NCBI GenBank assembly: GCA_001584585.1
Contig: LSYV01000012.1
Span: forward strand, 455,559 to 519,558
DNA: 64,000 nt
Direction of reading: 5' to 3'
DNA from: Gonium pectorale
Lineage: Eukaryota; Chlorophyta; Chlorophyceae; Chlamydomonadales; Volvocaceae
Under the pieces are notes generated by a model. It was given only the letters and a program-made list of their open reading frames with translations. It had not been told where the DNA came from and ran no database searches. Positions 55,623 to 64,000 of the stretch are shown here, one piece after another; within the stretch, counting starts at the first letter, position 1; each line of letters begins with the position of its first letter. Made by a program: the position numbers and the translations under genes.

Positions 55623-58600
55623 ATGCAGGTGGCTATGGCGCTGCCGCCGGTCTCGGGCGCCACTGGAGCACCAGAGGATGGCGCGCCGCTGAACAGCCGC
55701 AGCGCCAGTGCCCGCAGCTTCAGCGGATTGCGGCGACGCCCCAGCGAGCGCGCCCGTGAGCTCTACACGGACTACGCGCAGCAGGACGGCTGCCTCCCGG
55801 TCTCGGCGCTCGGCGGCCTCCTGTCGGCAGTGGACGTCTCCGCTTCGCCAGACGTGGCACAGCAATATGTGGCCATGGTGGCTGGGCCCAGTGCGGAGGT
55901 GCTGACGATGGACCAAACGTGGGTGCTTGGAGGGAGCGGGGTTCGGGTTTGTGGGAGGGCGGGTTTGTCTTCAAGGGTACGGGAGCGTGAGCACAAGGAA
56001 TGAAGCAGTTGGTGTGGGCGCCTGGAGGAGGACGGGACCGGCGCGTGGGGGGCGAATAGACTAGGAGGCGAAGGCGCTGTGCAGGGTCACATTCGAGGGC
56101 AAGTATGCGGGAAAAAAACTAAGAGGGTGAGGCCAAAGGGTGGGGGCGTGGCGACAAAGCTAAGGGCGAGCGAGGCGAGGGTCTCTGGAGTGGGGCGGTG
56201 GTGCCGGCGAGATGGTAGTGTGGGGCAGCGGCTGGGAATGTGAACGGGGCAATGCTGGGCCGGGGCTTCGAGGTGGCATCACGTGCCTGGGTGACGGAGT
56301 CACGGTCAGGCCCGAGGACGAGATGGAGCGGTGGTGTCGGGCCAGGCGGGGCGGCTGGGAGCGGGGCGGCGCCCAGGGCTTTGGGAGTGGCAGGGGCGGG
56401 GATTGTGGCCCCGTCAGGGTGTCAGGCCTCAGGAGGAAAGGGGTGTCTTGCTGTACCGTACACGGTCTGGATGCTTTGGTGGACCCGGGTCGCGGGCTGC
56501 GGGTGCAGCGGGCACGGGGCGTGCTGCAGCGCCTGTACTGCACGTGGCTAGGCACGTGGGCGTACCGGTGCGCATCGGCTCACGGCGCTTGCCCACCAGT
56601 GTTTTTTGGGATGCATTGGTCTGCAGGCGGGGGCTGGCAGGCCAGCCGCCACTGGGTCTGGCCAGCGGCGGCCCCCAACGCTCCTCCCAGTGCGCCCGCC
56701 CGGGCGCCCACGGCGCCGCAGGGCCTGCCTGCCTGGCTGGCGGCTGCTTTCGGGTGGCAGGCCCTGCAGCCGGTAGGCCCTGTAGCCCTCCGTTCTGGCT
56801 GCCCAGGGCGGCCACCGGCGCCGCTCAGCCGGCACAGCGGGCTCCCTGGGACGGCGCAGGGCCGGTAGCCCTGCTGCCGTGTTTCGCCACCCGGCGCCTC
56901 CGCCGCCCTGTGCACGCGGTGACACTTACCCGCATGGCATGCACCAACAGGGGATATCCTCTCCCCAACCCAACGCGCTGGGTTCCATCCAGCCGCGAGT
57001 CAATGCCCCTTCGCCCCTCGGCTGCCCCTCGGCTGCCCCTCCTCAGTCTCGCGGTGGTGGGGATGCTGTCGGGCGACCCGGCCGCCTTCCTGGCCAACGG
57101 CGGCGCCGCCTCCGCCTCCTCGTCTGCCTCCGGCGCGCGGCACGACCTGCCCTCGGCCGCCTCGTCGTCGTACGGCGGCCTGGCGCCCAGCGTGGCGGAG
57201 TCGGGGGGCAGCGCTGCGCGGCCGCTGCGGCGGCTGCTCACCAAGAACCGGTCGTACCTGGAGGTGAGGGCCCGCGGGTGCGGATTGGAAGGCGGTCATC
57301 CCCCTGCCTTTTCCACCAGGGAAGCCTGCGGCGCACGGCGTGGGGGGGGGTGGCGCGTGTGCCGGGCGCGGCGGGCGGGCTCCAGGGGACGGGTTGGCCG
57401 CAGTGGCAGCGGGCTGGGGGAGGCGCGGTTGCGTGCGCTGCGACGGGCCGCGACAAGGGCGTCATCCTGCGTGTGGAGCTACGGGCAGCGGGGTGGGGGC
57501 GGCATGCTGTGCGGGTCGACGCCTAAATGCCCACTAAGCCGTTTCTCGTACTTACGGACGTACGTAGCAACCCCAGCGGCCGCCATCGGCCCCCACACGC
57601 GCCCCTGCCTCTGCGCTCTCAGTGCGCACGCGTGCCGTGAAACCAACAAGGCTTTGGCCCTCCCCGCCCTCCCCGCCCCCTACCGCCCGGGCCGCCCGTA
57701 GACGGGCTCCCTCCACGTGGACGAGGCGGTGGTGGCCTACATGTCGCGGCTGGAGGAGCACCGCAGGCGCTGCGAGGGGGAGGGGCGGTACCAGGAGGCC
57801 AAGGTGGCGGCCAGGCGGCTGGCGGACCTGCGGACGGCGCAGGTGGGCGGGAGGGGCGGTGGAGGGGGCCTGAGGGGGCGGAGAGGGGCGTAGGGAGGGA
57901 CGGGACAGGACAAGGCGCCGCAAGTGGGCATTGGCCAGCCCTGATGGCGCCGAGTCCGCTTCATGAGGCGGGGGAGGGGGACGGTGTGACGGCGGCACAC
58001 CAGAGGCTGGGGCGGGCGGGGAGGTGGGCCTGGGTGGGGCGGTGGGGCGCACCGGACAGCGGCAGCGCTGCGTCGCGGAGGCGCTCGACCACTGGGTGCG
58101 ACCCACCGCTGCGTGCCCCCGCAGGCCGGCCGCCCTGCGCAGTTGCCCTCCGCCCCCGCCATCCTACCTCTTTGATTCTATCGCTGTGCTGCCCACCGCT
58201 CCGCGCGGCGCGCTCTACCATCCGGCCCCCGCCACCGCTCGTGCCCTTCACAACGCACGCCTGCCCTCCCCGGCCCCGCCCCCGCCAACCCCCTCCCCAC
58301 ACACAAACACACAGTAGACACTCCTGCTCACGGGCTGCTGGCTAGGATGCTGGCTGGCTGGCGCATTGTCTTGCTGTAATGGTTTGGGCACGTCATTTGC
58401 TTTCTCAGCACGCACCGCCTAACTTCGACACGCACACTCCTGCAGGTGGAGAAGCTGCGCCAGGACCTGTACGGCAGCCAGGCCCGGGAGCTGGAGGAGG
58501 TGCAGTGCGTGTACGACGAGGAGACGGCCAAGTTCGACGGCGTGTGGGAGAACCGGATGCGGGAACACGCGGCCAACCTGCAAAAGGTGGGTCCAGGGCG

Positions 58601-61202
58601 GGGGGCAGGGCGGGGTGCGGGGGGCCATTGGCTTGCAAAGCGTCCTCGCCAGCCTTCGGGGGCCGCGCGTGAGCCGGGCAAAGGAGGAGAAGATGGCATG
58701 GGCCCAGGGGGGCTTGCGGCTGCTAAAGGGGCCGCCCTGGGGCGTAAATCTGCCAACGAGAGGGCAGTAGGGGCGGTGGGTATGGGCTGGGGCTAAACAG
58801 GAAAGATAACATAACACAAAACATTTATCGGGCGACATTTATCGGGAAGATTGGAGGGGTGCGGCTCGAAGCTTCCCACAAGTATCCCATGCTCGTCCTG
58901 CTGTCAACCCGTCCACCGTTCACAAGCCTGCCCTTCCCATTCCCTCCCCCCACCCGCCCCATCTTAACCTGTCTCCGCCACCAAGCACCCATCCCCTCCG
59001 CCGCTCCCACCCTGCAGGCCACCGCGGACCTGCAGTCCTCCCACCGGGAGCAGCTGGCCGCCTTCGTGGCCGACCTGCAGCGCCGGCGGCCCACGCGGGC
59101 TCGCCCCAGCCGCGACTACCTGACGCAGCGGGAGGTGCAGGACAAGCTGGCCAAGGCGCAGCTGTACGGCAGGGCCACGCAGGTCAAGACCATGGCGGAC
59201 GAGCTGTACCAGGTGGGCGCGGGGGGCGGGCGGGCCGGTCGGGGGGGAGTCCATTTGGTTGGAAGGCGTTCTCACTAGGCGGGGCCGGTTGAGCTGCATG
59301 GGGATCCCGACCCCGATCGGGTCATGGGGTGCACCGGCCGCAGCGCAGCTGCGCGGGGCTCGGGACGGTGCAGATGACGGGTGTGCTGCATGACGTGGTT
59401 TGCACAAACCGATTGCGGAGGGTTTAGTGCGTGGGATGGGAAGACACGCAGGTGAGCGAAGTTGCGGAAGGAGTGCATGTACATGCACAAACAGAATTGT
59501 GGGTGCGGATTCTCGGGGGGGGGGGGGGGAGTACTCGAGAATTCAGTCCCCACGAGAGTTTCCGGAAGGCGCGGGCCAGCACCAATGGAGAGCAGAGGTA
59601 GCCATGCAATCATGGTCTAGTACAGTGCCACCCTGGCGTCACTCCAGCCCGATCCCCGCGCTCCCCGCCGCCGCCCCGCACCGCTGCTGGGTGGCAGGCC
59701 GATCTCGAGTCCACCATCGCGGCGTGGGAGGCCGAGTCCAAGCTCAAGATCGCGAAGCTGCAGGCACGGCAGCAGACCGAGTACGAGGCGCTGCAGCAAC
59801 GGGGGTCGAAGGTGGGGAGCCAAGGGGATGGGCAGGCCGGCGCCAACACGCGGGGGTGAGGAGAGGGGAGCGCGGCGGGGAAAGTGGGAAAGGCAGGGCC
59901 AAGAAGCGACAAGCCTGGCCGGGCTGTACTGCCGAGCAGACCGTGGCCCCTCGGTGGCTTTGGCGCTAGTGTTGCATGTAGCCAAGTAACGCAAAGAACG
60001 CAAAGAAGTTTGGGTGTCGAAATTGGGGGGTGTGAAGGGGAGGGCGCGGGGGCAGGCTGGTAACGCGAAGCGCGGCAGCGGCGTGACGTATGGCTTGGTG
60101 GCCGGGAAAGGTGGGGACGGGGAAACGAGGGTAATGACCTACCCCAGGCGGCGGAGGAAAGAGGCGGGGGAGCAAGCACGCAACAGGGTGGCAGTCAAGG
60201 TCGGGGCTGCGGGCCCTGCATCACATGTGTCGGGATACGCTTGCGTTTCGCCGCTCGCGTCTCTTCTGCACATCCGGGGTTCTGTCCGTTTGGGCCGGCA
60301 TGTGCCGCTCGTCAGCAGCTCCGCTCCGCCCTCCCCGCTGCTCCGTCTGCGCGCGCCGCAGGGGCGGGACGAACTGGAGCTGAAGCGGCTGGCGGAGAAG
60401 GAGCGGCGTACGCTCCGGTACCGCAACATTATCATGGTGGGCGGCTGTGGGTGCGGCTGTGGGTGGGTGGTAGCAAAGTTGGGGAACAGGCTGTATTTGT
60501 GGGTGGTTGTGTGGGTGGGGATGGCCGTCGCGTCGGTGCGGGTAAGAGTGCGGATCCTGCAGGCGGGAGGGATCCGCCCGGGTAGTGCCCTAGTTGTGGG
60601 AGTGCGCGAAGGGCGGGGCGGGACCGGGCGGCGTCCTGTACCGCGTCACTGCGTTGCTCTGCTGGTGCGCCGACTCGGAGCTATGCGGCTGAGCCCAGCG
60701 TGTAGTCAGTCACTCGCATGACACGCGTCCCGCCGCCCCACCCCCTCCGCCCCTTTCCCCGGCCCCCGAACCGGTGCCGCTGTCACCCCTTCGGTCGCCA
60801 CGTACGGCGCAGGAGCTTGAGCAGCTCCACAAGGTGAGTCGGGTCGCGCCGAAGCCGCCACAACCGGCAGGTCCACCTGCGTCCGCTCGCAGCCTGCACC
60901 TGCCCTCCCGCTCTGGGTCGACGCATTTGGCGGCTGCAACCAGACACGCACCCTGCACACCGCACCAAACCGTACCACACCATGCCTTACCTTCCGTACT
61001 TGACTTGTCCGTGTGCTTGTGTGCACACTTACCCTTACTGCCGTACTGCCCTGTACTGTACTGCACTGTACTGCAGCTGGAGATGGCGCACCTGGAGAAC
61101 TTCCTGGACGCCCAGGTGCTGGCCGGCAAGGCCACGCCGCTCAAGGACCCCGGGGCGTTCCGCAGGCGCCGCGAGCAGCTCTTCAATCTGTCGCTCAGCT
61201 GA
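55623..61202 (+). CDS. Conserved coiled-coil protein, probably cytoskeletal or ciliary
   Basis: Nine exons: 55623-55918, 57047-57263, 57702-57842, 58446-58586, 59018-59212, 59698-59811, 60362-60436, 60813-60833 and 61077-61202 (1326 nt, 441 aa). All phases fit; most junctions are phase 0 with GTGGGC or GTGAGT donors and GCAG acceptors. Exon 8 is only 21 bp (ELEQLHK). The N-terminus (ERARELYTDYAQQDGCLPVS, LTMDQTLAVVGMLSG) suggests an EF-hand-like helical pair without a canonical calcium loop. A Ser/Ala linker follows, then from about residue 170 near-continuous coiled coil: RYQEAKVAARRLADLRTAQV, EKLRQDLYGSQARELEEVQ, AKFDGVWENRMREHAANLQK, QREVQDKLAKAQLYGRATQV, AWEAESKLKIAKLQARQQTE and EKERRTLRYRNIIM. 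From memory, the LxRxxExxLAKxxxYxxAxxVK pattern recurs in coiled-coil proteins of ciliates and other ciliated protists; I cannot name the family. ATG 55635 is an alternative start. Confidence 0.85.
59257..59290 (+). repeat. Degenerate intron repeat, copy in coiled-coil gene intron 5
   Basis: GGTTGGAAGGCGTTCTCACT, then AGGCGGGGCCGG. It lies 44 bp past the exon 5 donor. Several other copies also lie close to a donor. Confidence 0.55.
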
Positions 61203-63129
61203 TGACCTGGCTGCGGGCGCCGCAGCGCCCACAGCTGCCAGCTTACATTCCACCAAGCCGAACACCGCACCCGTTGTCCCGCTCGCTGGTACAGCCCTCT
61301 CTCTCACAAGCGACCTCGTCGTCGTTGCGCTGACTCCCAATACCTCGTTTGCCGAGATGGGATGGCAATGGCGCACGGGCCGGCACCGCACAAGGCGAGG
61401 AACCTTGCACAACGTCCGCGCGCTTTATTGCCCGGTAACGCGGCGGTGAGGGCCCTTTTTCTTGAGGGCCTGGATGGCCCCTCAGGGAGCCCAAGCGCTG
61501 TGCCCCTGCGGCTGCGCTGCGCGGGAGCGAGCGTGGGGGCGGGCGGGCCTTCCGCTCGCAGCGGCGCCGTTCCACACAGCGGCGTCGCAAGCTCCAGGTC
61601 GCAGAGATGCACGCGAAGTGGGACTGCACGCTGAATAACTGTATGTGGACGTCACCGCGTTTCTTTGATGAAGACTCATCTCACCACGACCACGAAGCGT
61701 ATGCGACAGCCTATCCAGCGACTCGTGCCCCGCTGCAAAGGGGCCAACCGCGCCCCGCCGCGGCGCCGTTACGTTGCGGACGCACGGAGCTCTCTGTCGC
61801 TGTTTCACTGCCACGGCGGGCGCGCCGATGGGCGGTGCGCGCAGTGTCCACGGGGCTACCGGTTGCTTCGGGTGAATAAGGCTCAGGGTCAAGTGGGGGT
61901 GACGGCCTGGATAGAGGGTGCTTGGGGGGATGCCAAGGGATGCAGGCGTCGAGGCACACGGAGCGGGCCAGGCCTTTTGGCCAGCTCTCTTTGCGCCGAC
62001 TCCGCGACTTGGACTGCATGCTTGCTTGTGTGCGTGCGGCCAGGCATGGCACTAGCGTGCTGGCGGAGGCCAAGCACCAAGTACGCAAAGTCCGGCATAC
62101 ACACGCCGACTGCCGGTCGTACTCGTTCATTCGTTCATTCCATGCTCGCCCCGGGGAGCACTGCGCGCTTGTGGTCTGGATGAGCGGTGAGCTGGTAGGT
62201 TGCCCAGCCTGCCTGCGCTGTCGCGCTTCGCTCGGACTGGTGCCAAGCGCTTCTTCGGGCACTCGCAATCTTCGCACCGTCGGGAGTATGGGCAGGAGCT
62301 GCCTAAGACAGTCGACGACAGGAGATGGGGCTGCCTGATGTGTATTCGTTCTAGTCGGACCATGCACATGTCTGGAGCGCACCAGCTTGATGTGTGCCCT
62401 TGTATATGTCGGCGTTGCTGTTGTTGGCATCATGACTACCGGTACTGTCGAGTGTATCGTGCTCAGGGCATGCAATAACTGCAGTACTGCACAGTATGCG
62501 AGTATGGTATGTACGGGAGGACTTCTGCGCACGTGGAAACGCCTGGGGCGTACTCTACACATCAAGCAGCCGAGTGAACGTCTTGCGATGACGCAAGTGT
62601 CAGCGGCTGTGTCCCGATGTGCTTATATCGCCCCGAAGGATGGCTGGCAGGGAGGCAAACGCCTGGTGATGGGCGCGCCGCGCCCAACACCAGGCAACAG
62701 GAGCACATCAGGACGGTGCCTGACCTGTAGGCTGCCGTTAACGCTGCATTGCAGAAGCGGGGATGTGTGAAACCCGCCAGCAGCGACCAATGAAGTGCCA
62801 AGTTGAGGTGGGTTGGGCTGTGCCGAGAGTGGTGGCGTGGGATGTGGGAGGGCATACACGTCTCCTGATGGTCTTTGACGAGCGCCGCTCACGAGAAGGG
62901 TGCTTGGAGGAATCGCCGGAGGGATGGATTGCCACGGCTGTCGCGGTGGCGTGCTGTTTGCTTGGCAAGGTCTGAATGCCGTGCATTGCCCGACTGAGCT
63001 GCCTTAGCTGGCACATAGGCGCCAGCCGCCTGACGCCCAACCCGCCAGTACCAGGCGCACCAGCAGTCGCAGCAGCGCGTGCCAGCGCCCATCAGCCGCC
63101 CACCTCCCCACCGCGCGCCCGCGGCCAGT
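61203..63129. other. No gene recognised; 3' flank of the coiled-coil gene
   Basis: Contains long non-conserved frames on both strands, including 284 codons on the minus strand at 61711-62565, with no domain-like sequence. The 3' UTR of the coiled-coil gene lies at the left edge; no TGTAA is seen near its stop. Confidence 0.4.
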
Positions 63130-63420
63130 TGAGTCTCCAGTAGACGCGCGCGCAGGTGGGCGTTCTCCGCTTTCGCTCGTTCTAGCATGGCCTCCCTGGC
63201 GACCCTTGGCGACCCTCTCGCTGGCGACGCCCGGCGCCCAGCGCGCGGAGATGCCACCGGGGCGTGTCGAGCCTACCGTACCTCGGCAGCTTTGATGGAG
63301 TAGGCTGCGGCTGCGTGGCACAGCACCACACAGCCAACCGCGACCCACATCGCCTGCTGCGGCCAGGCCCTGCCTCCGCAGCCGGCGGCCACAAACCCTT
63401 GAACCCCAGGAAGGTGGCGC
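63130..63420 (-). CDS. Possible exons of a small membrane / coiled-coil protein (low confidence)
   Basis: On the minus strand, 63420 to about 63283 encodes a hydrophobic segment, MWVAVGCVVLCHAAAAYSI, followed by KAAE and a GTACGG donor. Just downstream (about 63225-63130) another frame encodes an amphipathic helix, EAMLERAKAENAHLRARLLE. Together they look like a tail-anchored or single-span protein with a short coiled coil. However, no acceptor joins the two pieces in phase, and neither start nor stop is resolved. The real structure may differ, or only one piece may be coding. Confidence 0.25.
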
Positions 63421-64000
63421 TCTAGGCCAGACGGTAGCCGCCACGAAGACGGGGCAACTGGCTCCGCGAGCGCGGGTGCGTCGTGAGCCGCTGCTGAGCA
63501 CAGCTGCATCCACGCCTGGGCGTGATATGGGTCGAGGGCGTGACACCTGATACGGGTCGGGAGGCCATGAACGGATGGCGTTTCAGTCATCTGTCGGTCG
63601 ACGGAATGGGTGGGACATTCTGCGAGGGCCGACCGCGGACGTAAAGTCACAGGTACAGTTGGAGCTGAAGAGCCTTCACGTGCATCGGGCTTGCAGGGCT
63701 TGCCGCTTTGCCGTCGCTCGCTGCCTTTTCGCGCCGCGGGCCCCGCCCACGCCGGGCCCTGCGGGCCTCGCTCGCTCCCCCCGGACCTCCGCTCTCGGGG
63801 CCAGGCGGCGCCAACAGGCCAGCGGCACGGTCGATCCTGTCAGATCCTCACCAACTATTCGACTAGCTCGCTCCCACGACACAGCGGACACTGAAGTCGT
63901 TCATGACGACGCAGTCCAGCAGATCACATCTTCATGGGCACGCAAACAAACTAGGAATGGCATCGGCGCGCCGCGGGGCAGCGGACCAAGCGGACGTGGA
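63421..64000. other. Window end; nothing recognised
   Basis: No gene or repeat could be supported in the last 580 bases. Upstream exons of the possible minus-strand gene may lie here. Confidence 0.35.

Noticed and set aside
61711..62565. 284-codon minus-strand open frame
   Set aside because: No conserved motif, no start or splice context; composition matches random GC-rich sequence.
1..64000. CRISPR arrays, toxin-antitoxin or phage-defence genes, prokaryotic operons
   Set aside because: None seen; the window is intron-containing algal nuclear DNA.

Overview
The window is nuclear DNA of a GC-rich green alga, most likely a volvocine (Chlamydomonas/Gonium/Volvox relative). The evidence is spliceosomal introns of roughly 40-2600 bp with GTGAGT/GTGGGT-type donors, long Ala/Gly/Pro-rich coding tracts, an expanded ankyrin-like family, an EG45/expansin-like secreted protein, and CCDC81-like and coiled-coil genes of the kind found in ciliated cells. 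It is a draft assembly with two runs of N (27230-27249, 46911-47667). I do not assign a species.

Layout, left to right. Positions 1-57 hold a non-LTR retrotransposon scrap. A three-exon gene with two CCDC81-type HU domains and a very long disordered tail follows (1476-5964, +). A complete 238-bp hAT-type MITE sits at 7120-7357. Next is a two-exon secreted protein of unknown function with glycosyltransferase-like features (8288-10136, +). A 14-exon vacuolar H+-pyrophosphatase (11845-17936, +) reassembles to an intact 764-aa type I (K+-dependent) pump. A partial minus-strand gene (20385-21472) carries a retroelement tail in its last exon. An intronless BTB-BACK gene is at 22141-23865 (+). Two minus-strand ankyrin-type paralogues follow: one (25548-29188) is broken by stops, frameshifts and an L1-like insertion, the other (30465-33025) is open. 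A minus-strand Gly-rich/RS/coiled-coil gene occupies 33924-37998 and an EG45/expansin-like secreted protein occupies 42130-43881 (-). ERO1, the ER thiol oxidase, has 12 exons (45975-55050, -). It shares a 572-bp AT-richer intergenic region with a divergent 9-exon coiled-coil gene (55623-61202, +).

Exon structures were derived by hand from splice consensus, reading phase and protein family conservation. For the pyrophosphatase, ERO1, CCDC81-like, EG45-like, secreted, coiled-coil and second ankyrin genes, every junction is phase-consistent and the total length is divisible by three. The genes do not form one pathway. ERO1, the EG45-like protein and the 8288-10136 product share only the secretory route, and the CCDC81-like and coiled-coil proteins could both be ciliary or centriolar.

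The most unusual content is mobile: the hAT MITE with an 8-bp target duplication, three very short insertions that share a non-LTR 3' tail and have target duplications (one only 19 bp long, one supplying a gene's C-terminus), an L1 insertion inside a decayed ankyrin gene, and a family of short degenerate repeats scattered through introns of ERO1 and its divergent neighbour. I see no prokaryote-like defence system, CRISPR array, or convincing rRNA or tRNA gene.
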